From JAPXSY01 sp034003585 (GTDB taxonomy: Bacteria; Verrucomicrobiota; Kiritimatiellia; RFP12; UBA1067): DNA of 21,916 bases. The stretch covers positions 1 to 21,916 of the forward strand of contig JAVEYH010000059.1 in the NCBI GenBank assembly GCA_034003585.1, read 5' to 3'. Under the pieces are notes generated by a model, which saw nothing but the letters and a program-made list of their open reading frames with translations, searched no databases and was not told where the DNA came from. Both the position numbers and the translations under genes were made by a program. Positions 15,493 to 21,916 of the stretch are shown here, piece after piece. How positions within the stretch are numbered: position 1 is the stretch's first letter; every line of letters begins with the position of its first letter.

Positions 15493-15604
15493 CGATTCCA
15501 TTCGGATTACGGGATTCACGCGCGAGTAAGACAGAAAAAAGCGCCACAATAGAAACGTCGCATAATATATGTTATGTCAAGTTGGTTGGGGAACAGCGGC
15601 GTAA
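15493..15604. other. Intergenic region between convergent genes with an AT-rich island
   Basis: No gene is seen. A strikingly AT-rich patch includes the imperfect palindrome CATAATATATGTTATG (15561-15576). On the minus strand TTGACA overlaps its end (15573-15578), but no good -10 lies at 16-18 nt. A run of A (15535-15540) reads as T6 on the minus strand downstream of pfkB and might end that operon, though the stem before it is weak. Confidence 0.35.
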
Positions 15605-16528
15605 TCACGTTGCGGTCATTTCCCGGAGTTCGCGGACGCGCGCATCGATCGCCCCGCGATCCAACCGCTGGAAACGCGTGAGACTGAAACCCTCGACCCC
15701 GAACGAGGCCATAACGCTCGCGTGGAAAAGCGCCTCGCGCAACAGCCGTTCGCTGACGCGTCCGGCGCGCGCCAGATAACCCATGAACGCGCCGGCATAC
15801 GAGTCCCCGGCGCCGGTCGGGTCCGCCAGACGGCGGACCGGATAAGCCGGAACCAAAAACACCCCGCGCTTCGAGAACAGCATCGCGCCATGTTCGCCTT
15901 TTTTGATGACGATGTGCGACGGACCCATTTTGAGCAGCGCCGCCGCGCATTCGACCAGATTCCATTTGCCGGTCAACTGCCGGGCCTCCCCGTCATTCAC
16001 GGTCAGCAGATCCGCGCGCCGGATTACCCGGACCAATGCCGGCCGCGCGATCTCAATCCAGAGGTTCATGGTGTCCAGCGCCACAAACCGGGCCCCCACC
16101 GCCTGATCCAAGACTTGCTCCTGAAGTTCCGGCTGGATGTTGCCGAGCAGCAGAAAGGGGGCACGCCGATAGGCTGCTGGCAAACCGGGCTGAAAGGCCG
16201 CGAACACCCCCAGTTCCGTCTTCAGCGTGGTCCGCCCGATCATGTCCGCGTCATACTCGCACGCCCACCGGAAGGTCGCGCCATTTTGGCGCTGGACACC
16301 GGTCAGATCCACGCCGAACGCGGCCCAGCGGCGGTCAAAGGACTTGGGAAAATCGCTGCCCACCACCCCCACCGCACCGGCGCGGGTGTAAAACGACGCG
16401 GCAACCGTGCTGTACGGGCATGATCCGCCCAGCAGGTTTTTCCGGTCGGCCGTCCGCGTCCGGATCGCATCCAGGCCGATCGATCCGACAACGCACAGCC
16501 GAACCGCATCCTGTTTCCGCACTTTCAT
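15605..16528 (-). CDS. PfkB family carbohydrate/nucleoside kinase
   Basis: The 307-residue product is a ribokinase-fold kinase. It has VVGSIGLDAI and LLGGSCPYSTVAASFY at the N-terminus (the PfkB glycine motif region) and GVVGSDFP. VNDGEARQLTG (177-187) carries the NxxE magnesium motif. DPTGAGDSYAGAFMG (236-250) carries the catalytic base D242. It phosphorylates a sugar or nucleoside with ATP; the substrate is not evident. TFRWACEYDADM and LDTMNLWIE mark a subgroup that I recall as widespread in Planctomycetes and relatives. Its start lies within the aroQ stop (ATGA), so it is the last gene of the seven-gene operon. Confidence 0.9.
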   Translation of the reverse strand: MKVRKQDAVRLCVVGSIGLDAIRTRTADRKNLLGGSCPYSTVAASFYTRAGAVGVVGSDFPKSFDRRWAAFGVDLTGVQRQNGATFRWACEYDADMIGRTTLKTELGVFAAFQPGLPAAYRRAPFLLLGNIQPELQEQVLDQAVGARFVALDTMNLWIEIARPALVRVIRRADLLTVNDGEARQLTGKWNLVECAAALLKMGPSHIVIKKGEHGAMLFSKRGVFLVPAYPVRRLADPTGAGDSYAGAFMGYLARAGRVSERLLREALFHASVMASFGVEGFSLTRFQRLDRGAIDARVRELREMTAT

Positions 16529-16977
16529 GTGTTTGATCCCTTTTCCGTTTGCAGATGACGCAGCAACCCTTGCAGCGCCAACAGATATCCGCCGCCGCCG
16601 AACCCCATCACCTGGCCCAGACAGACCGGCACCGTCAGACTGGCATGCCGGAAGGGTTCGCGCCGATGCGTGTTGGTCAGGTGCACCTCAACCGCGGGCA
16701 GGCCGCAGGCCGCGATCGCGTCGCGCAACGCGACGCTGGTATGCGTGTACGCCGCGGGATTGATCACCAGCCCGTCGTACCGCTCCCGCGCCCGGCCGAT
16801 CACGGTCACCAGTTCCCCCTCCGAATCGCTTTGCACGTCTTCGATTTCAACCTGATGCTCCGAAGCGAAGACGCGCATCTGATCCATGATTTGCGCGAGG
16901 GTTTCCTTCCCGTACAATGCCGGTTCACGCATGCCTAACCGACTAAGATTCGGCCCATTCACCACCAGAATTCTCAT
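16525..16977 (-). CDS. aroQ: Type II 3-dehydroquinate dehydratase
   Basis: The 150-residue product is a type II dehydroquinase, the third step of the shikimate pathway. It shows ILVVNGPNLSRLGMREPALYG (the catalytic Arg/Tyr loop), DGLVINPAAYTHTS (substrate-binding Asn), EVHLTN (catalytic His) and RREPFRHASLT. GQVMGFGGGGYLLAL ends the core. Length matches the family (about 145-155). ATG 16977 is chosen because AAGGAGG ends 6 nt before it; the ATG at 16983 directly abuts that site. The gene start lies inside ricT: the overlap is 35 nt, and its ribosome site is within ricT coding sequence. Confidence 0.94.
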   Translation of the reverse strand: MRILVVNGPNLSRLGMREPALYGKETLAQIMDQMRVFASEHQVEIEDVQSDSEGELVTVIGRARERYDGLVINPAAYTHTSVALRDAIAACGLPAVEVHLTNTHRREPFRHASLTVPVCLGQVMGFGGGGYLLALQGLLRHLQTEKGSNT

Positions 16978-17851
16978 CGCCATCCTCCTTGCCTGTCCCG
17001 TACTCGCTCTCCCCATTCCGTTTGCCGGTCACCGCTTCTCCGGATACGGTCAGATACCGACCGTCGCGCGTCTTGACCGTCAAACGCCCGCGCAGGATGT
17101 CCCGGCCGATCACCAGCCCCTCCTCCCCGCCAACACCCGGCCGCGTTTCATCGGCGGCCGGGAACGTCACCACACTCCGCAAAGGCGGAAGGCGCTGCCC
17201 GTATTCGCAATACTGCCCGTACTCGAACCGCAGACAGCATTTCAGGCGCCCGCACGTGCCGTTGAGCGTGACCGGATTGAGCGACATCTCCTGACTTTTC
17301 GCCATCAGCACATTGACCGGCTCAAACTGTTTCTGCCACGTGCAGCAGCAGGCGGCGCGGCCGCACGCGCCCAAACAGCCCAGCAGCGCGGTCTCATCAC
17401 GGATCCCGACCTGCCACAAATCCACATGCGTTTTGAAATCCCGCTGGATCTGCCCCACAAAACGGCGCAAGTCCACCGGGATTTGCGCGGCATACCGGAT
17501 GAAAAAACGGTCCCGGCCGTAGGAGAACCGCGTATGCAGCAACTTGACATGCCCTTTCTCGCGGCTCACCGAAAGCCGGAACGCCTGCGTCGCCTTTTCG
17601 GCCAACCGCGCGTTCTCGTCTGTCCGCGACGCATCCTCCGCCCCCAGCTTCCGCACAATCCGAAAGGCGGGGCCCCTCCCCTCCCCCTCGCCCGGCTCGG
17701 TGTGTCCGGTCAGGTCCAGCACCGTACCGCAGTCCAGCCCGTATTCCAGTTCCGTCAGGCACGCCTCTCCCGGCGCCACCGTGACCGAAGCCGGCACACG
17801 GCATTGATAAACGCTGTTTTCGGGCAACCGTACGCGTGCGAGAGTCAGCAT
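16943..17851 (-). CDS. ricT: PSP1 domain protein, RicT-like
   Basis: The 302-residue product has the PSP1 core: QVGIRDETALLGCLGACG, AACCCTW, LNPVTLNGTCGRLKCCLRFEY. Cysteines at 159, 163, 168-170, 200, 205, 206 and 215 match the cluster-binding set of RicT (YaaT). In Bacillus RicT works with RicA and RicF and RNase Y in RNA maturation. In many phyla it is encoded beside holB and tmk, as here. The C-terminus is a hydrophilic tail (GTGKEDGDENSGGEWAES) written over the aroQ start. ATG 17851 has AGGAAAAG upstream. holB ends 10 nt before. Confidence 0.92.
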   Translation of the reverse strand: MLTLARVRLPENSVYQCRVPASVTVAPGEACLTELEYGLDCGTVLDLTGHTEPGEGEGRGPAFRIVRKLGAEDASRTDENARLAEKATQAFRLSVSREKGHVKLLHTRFSYGRDRFFIRYAAQIPVDLRRFVGQIQRDFKTHVDLWQVGIRDETALLGCLGACGRAACCCTWQKQFEPVNVLMAKSQEMSLNPVTLNGTCGRLKCCLRFEYGQYCEYGQRLPPLRSVVTFPAADETRPGVGGEEGLVIGRDILRGRLTVKTRDGRYLTVSGEAVTGKRNGESEYGTGKEDGDENSGGEWAES

Positions 17852-17861
17852 GGGTCTTTTC

Positions 17862-18830
17862 CTAGGCTACGCCATGATCAATGCGGTCCAACGTATACGC
17901 CAGGACGGTGTCATCAGGGATGCTGCGCTCCATCTTGCGCGCCGAATCCTCGATAAACCCGAGATTGGCGAAGGTCCGGTCCAAAGGCAGACGTGCCGCC
18001 CGCTCACGCAGCACCTCCAGCCGGCTCTGGTGGAAAACCACACCCGGCCCGCCTCCGGCACGCAACACCATGAGATCGCGATACCAGCGCAGCAGCGTGA
18101 GTTGAAAATCCGTTCGCATTTCACGGTAGCGCGAGCTCACCCGGGCCTCCAGGACGTCGCCGTCCTCCTCCACCGCCCCGGTCTGTTTCGTCTCTTCGCG
18201 CACCCGCCGCTCGGCCTCCCCTTTCATTTCGCCGAGTATTTCCGCGAGTTCGCCGGACAAGGCCAGATTCTCCAGCGGCCGCCCCCAAAGCGGACTGGCC
18301 AGGATTTCCAGCACGCGGCTTTTCCACGGCTCCTCCAGATCGCGGAACGCGTCCAGATCGATCCGCTGGCAACGCGAAACAAGGGTCGGCAGCAGCGACT
18401 GGGGATTCTCGCACAACAGGAGGAAGATCGTTTTGTCGGGCGGCTCCTCCAGCGTCTTGAGAAACGTGTTGGCGGAGGCCTCGTTCATCCGGTCGGCGCC
18501 GACCAGCACTCCGGCCTTCCACCCTCCGGACAGCGCGGTCTGGGTCACTTCGCGGATCAGCGCCTGCCGCATCTGCTCGACGCTGATGACGCGGGATTTT
18601 TTTTCGGGAAAAATCCAGTGGATGTCGGGTTCCAGCCGCGCCATCACGCGGCGGCACCCCTCGCAGGCTCCGCACGGCCGCACGGCTTCGCGGCAGAAGA
18701 GGGTCTGCAGAATGCGTTCGGCAAACGTCATGGCGGCGCCGCGCACCGGCCCGGCGATCAGGTACCCGTGCGCCGGATGCCCGATCTCGATGGCCCGGCG
18801 CACCATCGCGAATTTTGCGTCAGCATCCAT
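17862..18830 (-). CDS. holB: DNA polymerase III delta' subunit
   Basis: The 322-residue product is the clamp-loader delta' subunit. It has HGYLIAGPVRGAAMTFAERI, where the Walker A loop is degenerate (no GKT), as in delta' rather than DnaX. A zinc module follows, with C46, C53, C56 and C59 (CGACEGC). GVLVGADRMNEASANTFLKTLEEPP, FLLLCENPQSLLPTLVSRCQRI (SRC motif) and a C-terminal helical collar complete it. ATG 18830 lies 11 nt inside the tmk end. The gene pair tmk-holB followed by a PSP1 gene is a widely conserved order and supports the call. Confidence 0.92.
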   Translation of the reverse strand: MDADAKFAMVRRAIEIGHPAHGYLIAGPVRGAAMTFAERILQTLFCREAVRPCGACEGCRRVMARLEPDIHWIFPEKKSRVISVEQMRQALIREVTQTALSGGWKAGVLVGADRMNEASANTFLKTLEEPPDKTIFLLLCENPQSLLPTLVSRCQRIDLDAFRDLEEPWKSRVLEILASPLWGRPLENLALSGELAEILGEMKGEAERRVREETKQTGAVEEDGDVLEARVSSRYREMRTDFQLTLLRWYRDLMVLRAGGGPGVVFHQSRLEVLRERAARLPLDRTFANLGFIEDSARKMERSIPDDTVLAYTLDRIDHGVA

Positions 18831-19506
18831 CAGCCGACTCTCCTGCCAACAACCGCCCCGCCACGATCCCGCGGATCCGCTCCGCCACCCGGTCGGTCGC
18901 CTCATCCGTATTCACGACCGCAATCCGTTCGGGCGCCATGCGGGCCAATTCCAGGAAACCGCGGCGCACCTGTTCATGAAACCGTTCGGCCTCCCGTTCG
19001 AACCGGTCCGGCCCGGCGCCGTTCCGCGCATGGCGGTCCCGCAGCCGTGCCCCCCCGACCCCGGGCGGCACGTCCAGCAGGAAGGTCAGGTCGGGAGCCA
19101 GCCCGCCGGTGGCGAACGTGTTCAGCACACGCAATGCGTTCAGGTCAAACCCCCGCGCGTATCCCTGATAGGCGAGCGTGGAATCCTCAAACCGGTCGCA
19201 GAGCACCCATTCGCCGCGGGCCAGGGCAGGCCGGATCAGCCGGTCGACATGCTGCGCGCGGCTGGCCAGAAAAAGCAGCACCTCCGTCCGCGGCACCGGC
19301 GCCTCGCCCGCACCGTCATGCTGCAGCAGCGTGCGGACCGCCTCGCCCGTGGGCGTGCCGCCCGGTTCGCGCGTGACGGTCACGGCGAGGCCGCGCGTGC
19401 GCAGAAACGTTTCCAGCAGCCGGATGTGTGTGGACTTGCCGCCGCCTTCCGGCCCCTCAAAGGTGATGAACTTCCCGTGTGATGGGGTGTTGCCGTTCCG
19501 CGTCAT
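18820..19506 (-). CDS. tmk: Thymidylate kinase
   Basis: The 228-residue product phosphorylates dTMP to dTDP. The P-loop is FEGPEGGGKST (16-26). TREPGGTPTGE (45-55) and the DRF motif (CDRFEDSTLAYQGYARG, 103-119) bind dTMP. The LID region reads RDRHARNGAGPDRFERE. A 10-residue leader precedes the family start. ATG 19506 overlaps the cysS stop as ATGA, and the 3' end overlaps holB by 11 nt. Confidence 0.95.
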   Translation of the reverse strand: MTRNGNTPSHGKFITFEGPEGGGKSTHIRLLETFLRTRGLAVTVTREPGGTPTGEAVRTLLQHDGAGEAPVPRTEVLLFLASRAQHVDRLIRPALARGEWVLCDRFEDSTLAYQGYARGFDLNALRVLNTFATGGLAPDLTFLLDVPPGVGGARLRDRHARNGAGPDRFEREAERFHEQVRRGFLELARMAPERIAVVNTDEATDRVAERIRGIVAGRLLAGESADGC

Positions 19507-20948
19507 GATGCCGTCACCGCCGTACTCCGCGTCATCGCACCGTTCCGCTTCACCTTCTGGCCCTCTTTCGCGTCGCGCACTTCCCAACCCAGGGACGCGA
19601 GTTCGTCACGCAACCGGTCCGCCGCATGCCAGTCCCTGGCCGCGCGCGCCTCGGCCCGGGCGCGAACCCGTTCCGCGACTTCCGGCGGCATCTCGCCATC
19701 CCGGTCTGCGCGCCCGAAGCGGATCACCCCGAGCACCATGTCCATACGGTCGAACAGACTCAGCACCGCCGCGGCGCTCTGCGGCGCCAACGCCGCGTCC
19801 CGCATCGCGGTGTTGCTCTCCCGTACGAGCGCGAACAGCGCCGCGAGCGCCTCGGGCAGGTTCAGGTCGTCGTTGACCGCTTCCGTAAAGGCCGTGCGGG
19901 CCGCGGCGGCCCAGTCCGGCAGCGCATCCGACGGTGCGGAGCCGCCGGCCGCGGCGGCCAGCGCATCCACGCACTCGTCGACGCGCGCCAGGGACACGCG
20001 GGCCGCGTCCAACGCCTCAAACGTGAAATTCAGCGGTTGCCGGTAGTGCCCGTTCAGCAACACGTACCGGATCTCCCGGCCGGTCCAGCCTCGGGACAGC
20101 AGGTCGCGCAACGTGAAAAAATTGCCAAGGGATTTCGACATCTTTTCCCCGTTGACGCGCAGATGCGCGCAGTGCATCCAACAGGCGACGAACGGCTTGC
20201 CGGTGGCACCCTCGGCTTGCGCGATTTCGTTCTCGTGATGCGGGAAGAGGTTGTCGATGCCGCCCGTATGGAGATCGAACGTCTCGCCGAGGTAGCGCAT
20301 GGCCATGGCCGAACACTCGATATGCCATCCCGGACGTCCCCTGCCCCACGGTGAATCCCACGCCACCTCCCCGTCCTGCTCGTCCCACCCTTTCCAGAGG
20401 GCGAAATCGCCGTAGCTCTCCTTTTCGTACTCGTCGTGCGAAACGCGCGCGCCGGCGCGCAGGGCGGAGCGGTCCAGGTGCGCGAGTTTCCCGTACGCGG
20501 GCCAGGCGCTGACGCTGAAATAGACCGAGCCGTCGTCGGAGCGGTACGCCAGACCGCGCTCCATCAGCTTCCCGATCAGCTCCAGCATTTCGGGCAGATG
20601 GTCGGTCGCCGCGGGATAGACTTCCGCGCGCTGGATGTTCAGGGTCGCGAGATCCTCGAAAAAGGCCTGGATGAACGGCGCGGTGAAGGTTTTCAACGGC
20701 ACCCCGGCCTGCCGCGCGCCGCGGATGGTCTTGTCATCGACATCCGTGAGGTTCATGACCTGCATGACCCGGTACCCGTTGAAGAGTAGCGCGCGGCGCA
20801 ACAGATCCTCAAACGTGTACGCGCGGAAATTGCCGATGTGGGCGAAATTGTAGACCGTGGGCCCGCATGTGTAGAGCCGCACGGCGTCCGGGGTCAGCGG
20901 GGTGAAGGGCTCCTTGCTTCGTGACAGACTGTTGTACACCTGCATCAT
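19503..20948 (-). CDS. cysS: Cysteinyl-tRNA synthetase
   Basis: The 481-residue product is a class I synthetase. It has YTCGPTVYNFAHIGNFRAY (HIGH-type motif HIGN at 37-40) and KMSKS (269-273). The zinc ligands C28, C212, H237 and E241 align with the known set of E. coli CysRS (C28, C209, H234, E238). MNLTDVDDKTI and WGRGRPGWHIECSAM are also diagnostic. ATG 20948 shares ATGA with the ispF stop and has GGAG 7 nt upstream; ATG 20945 is one codon later. The order ispF-cysS is common in bacteria. Confidence 0.96.
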   Translation of the reverse strand: MMQVYNSLSRSKEPFTPLTPDAVRLYTCGPTVYNFAHIGNFRAYTFEDLLRRALLFNGYRVMQVMNLTDVDDKTIRGARQAGVPLKTFTAPFIQAFFEDLATLNIQRAEVYPAATDHLPEMLELIGKLMERGLAYRSDDGSVYFSVSAWPAYGKLAHLDRSALRAGARVSHDEYEKESYGDFALWKGWDEQDGEVAWDSPWGRGRPGWHIECSAMAMRYLGETFDLHTGGIDNLFPHHENEIAQAEGATGKPFVACWMHCAHLRVNGEKMSKSLGNFFTLRDLLSRGWTGREIRYVLLNGHYRQPLNFTFEALDAARVSLARVDECVDALAAAAGGSAPSDALPDWAAAARTAFTEAVNDDLNLPEALAALFALVRESNTAMRDAALAPQSAAAVLSLFDRMDMVLGVIRFGRADRDGEMPPEVAERVRARAEARAARDWHAADRLRDELASLGWEVRDAKEGQKVKRNGAMTRSTAVTAS

Positions 20949-21463
20949 GATTCGTCTCCGCACTCGTTCCGCCCGCCGGAACCGGTCGCGCGCCGGAAAA
21001 TCGTGGCGAGGGCCATCGCGCTGATCCCCTCGCGGCGCCCCACCGCCCCCATGCGCTCATTCGTTTTGGCTTTGACCGACACCCGGTCCGCTTCGATCCC
21101 CATGAGCGCGGCGAGCCGCGCGCGCATGGCCGGAATGTGCGGCTGCAATCTCGGCGCTTCCGTGATGACGGTGGCATCCGTGTTCGCGACGGACCACCCC
21201 TTCCGGGAAAGGCGTTCGATCACAGCCGTCAGAAACGCCGCGCTGTCGGCTCCTTTCCAGCGGGGGTCCGTGTCCGGAAACATCTGGCCGATGTCGCCCT
21301 CCGCGGCCGCGCCCAACAGCGCATCGCACAGCGCGTGGATCAGCACATCGGCATCCGAGTGTCCGGCCAGCCCCCGCGAATGCGGGATCTCGATTCCGCC
21401 CAGCACCAGACGGCGGTGATCCGCCAGCCGGTGCGAGTCATAACCTATTCCAGTACGCAGCAT
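20945..21463 (-). CDS. ispF: 2-C-methyl-D-erythritol 2,4-cyclodiphosphate synthase
   Basis: The 172-residue product catalyses the fifth step of the non-mevalonate isoprenoid pathway. Zinc ligands are D9 and H11 (GIGYDSHRL) and H43 (DADVLIHAL). Family stretches are LGGIEIPHSRGLAGHSDADV, GDIGQMFPDTDPRWKGADS, VKAKTNERMGAVGRREGISAMA. It is about 12 residues longer than usual because of the tail TGSGGRNECGDES. ATG 21463 matches the family start. No ribosome site precedes it: the -10 of the promoter sits only 6 nt before the ATG, suggesting a leaderless message. It is the first gene of the seven-gene operon. Confidence 0.95.
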   Translation of the reverse strand: MLRTGIGYDSHRLADHRRLVLGGIEIPHSRGLAGHSDADVLIHALCDALLGAAAEGDIGQMFPDTDPRWKGADSAAFLTAVIERLSRKGWSVANTDATVITEAPRLQPHIPAMRARLAALMGIEADRVSVKAKTNERMGAVGRREGISAMALATIFRRATGSGGRNECGDES

Positions 21464-21469
21464 GGAGAC

Positions 21470-21498
21470 ACTATACCGGAAACCCCGCGGCGGGACAA
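21470..21498 (-). promoter_or_regulatory. Predicted promoter of the ispF operon, leaderless
   Basis: On the minus strand TTGTCC (21493-21498) and TATAGT (21470-21475) are 17 nt apart. Only GTCTCC separates TATAGT from the ispF ATG, so transcription should begin at or within a base or two of the A of the start codon. Confidence 0.6.
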
Positions 21499-21525
21499 AC
21501 CGAAAGGGCGGTCCGGAGCGGTCAC

Positions 21526-21544
21526 CGCGCGGGATCGCCGCGCG
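21526..21544 (-). terminator. GC hairpin after the stop of the right-edge gene
   Basis: Six perfect base pairs (CGCGCG at 21526-21531 with CGCGCG at 21539-21544) close a 7-nt loop one base downstream of the TAA at 21546-21548. No T-run follows. It may act as a weak terminator separating this gene from the ispF promoter. Confidence 0.35.
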
Positions 21545-21545
21545 C

Positions 21546-21916
21546 TTACCGGTCGCCCGGCAGCAACGCGACCACGATCATCAGTTTACTCCACGAGCCG
21601 CCCATGGCGCTTGTGCACCCCGGGAAGAAGACCAGTTCCTCCCCCGCGAGCAAAGAGGTCTCCGCCGCCAGGTCCAGCCCCTTGGAATCCTTTTTCACCT
21701 CTTTCTGGAAAGCCAGCGACTCGCCCTTGCCGCCCTTCCAGGTGAATTTCAGGACGTTCAGGCACATTTCGTCGTCATCGCTCTTCCAGGTGCCCCACGG
21801 CCCCGAGGTGACCCGGAACGCGTACCGCCCGGTCTCGGGCGCGAGGAAACGCAGCAGACCGGCATCGGAGCGGACACTGCCGAGAAGGGCGTTTTGAAAA
21901 TGCGGGCGGAAGAGCC
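21546..21916 (-). CDS. C-terminal part of an unrecognised protein, likely beta-sandwich
   Basis: An open frame enters from the right edge with no start in view and ends at TAA 21546-21548, giving about 122 residues. Alternating hydrophobic stretches (LLRFLAPETGRYAFRVTSG, NVLKFTWKGGKG, TSLLAGEELVFFPGC, KLMIVVALLPGD) suggest a beta-sandwich. Such domains with a 'P-x-T/G-G-x-Y' strand, a basic middle and an aGe-x-v-x-F turn are common in carbohydrate-binding or adhesin-like secreted proteins of this group. I do not recognise the family and do not name a function. A truncated reading from ATG 21767 exists but would start within the domain. Confidence 0.65.
   Translation of the reverse strand, partial: LFRPHFQNALLGSVRSDAGLLRFLAPETGRYAFRVTSGPWGTWKSDDDEMCLNVLKFTWKGGKGESLAFQKEVKKDSKGLDLAAETSLLAGEELVFFPGCTSAMGGSWSKLMIVVALLPGDR

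Noticed and set aside
15573..15578. Minus-strand TTGACA as a promoter
   Set aside because: No acceptable -10 at 16-18 nt and no gene start downstream on that strand; only TATTGT at 23 nt.
17850..19376. Plus-strand open frame of about 500 codons opposite holB and tmk
   Set aside because: Pro/Arg/His-rich, no family features, and it crosses two well-identified genes on the other strand.
1..21916. tRNA, rRNA, insertion sequences, phage or toxin-antitoxin genes
   Set aside because: None could be recognised. The gene content and tight operon packing look chromosomal and ordinary apart from the CRISPR array.

Overview
The window is GC-rich, gene-dense bacterial DNA with 19 protein-coding genes (one cut by the right edge) and the 3' end of a type I-C-like CRISPR array. 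The gene mix fits the PVC group: a MoxR/DUF58/BatA-type vWA trio, a stand-alone IMP cyclohydrolase, a two-subunit class I fumarase, a secreted parallel beta-helix protein, an EboE homologue, and the order ispF-cysS-tmk-holB-ricT-aroQ-pfkB. Within that group a Kiritimatiellota- or Lentisphaerae-like organism seems most likely. This is inference from gene content and is not proven.

Layout: (1) 4-230, four identical CRISPR repeats with three 33-nt spacers, no cas genes in view. (2) 286-3634, minus strand, a secreted beta-helix protein followed by an EboE-like TIM barrel. (3) 3834-6883, plus strand, an IMP cyclohydrolase domain protein, a PHP phosphoesterase, and fumarase alpha and beta. A good promoter lies upstream and a possible terminator follows. 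(4) 7002-10317, plus strand, fmt, an M48 metalloprotease and an RluA-type pseudouridine synthase, joined by 4-nt ATGA overlaps. (5) 10354-14301, minus strand, MoxR ATPase, DUF58 protein and BatA-like vWA protein. The last begins at a TTG that overlaps the previous stop. (6) 14428-15492, plus strand, a Gfo/Idh/MocA oxidoreductase. (7) 15605-21463, minus strand, a seven-gene housekeeping operon read from ispF to pfkB. (8) 21546-21916, minus strand, the C-terminus of an unrecognised protein.

The genes are mostly housekeeping: purine synthesis, initiator tRNA formylation, RNA modification, isoprenoid, shikimate and dTMP supply, cysteinyl-tRNA synthesis and the clamp loader. Envelope and secreted functions are mixed in. 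Packing is extreme: most neighbours within an operon overlap by 4 to 35 nt or are a few bases apart. The most noteworthy points are a promoter placed so that the ispF operon mRNA should be leaderless, the stand-alone and altered IMP cyclohydrolase next to a fumarase with unusual cysteines, an EboE gene without the rest of an ebo cluster, and the 35-nt ricT/aroQ overlap. I did not find a clear previously undescribed multi-gene system.
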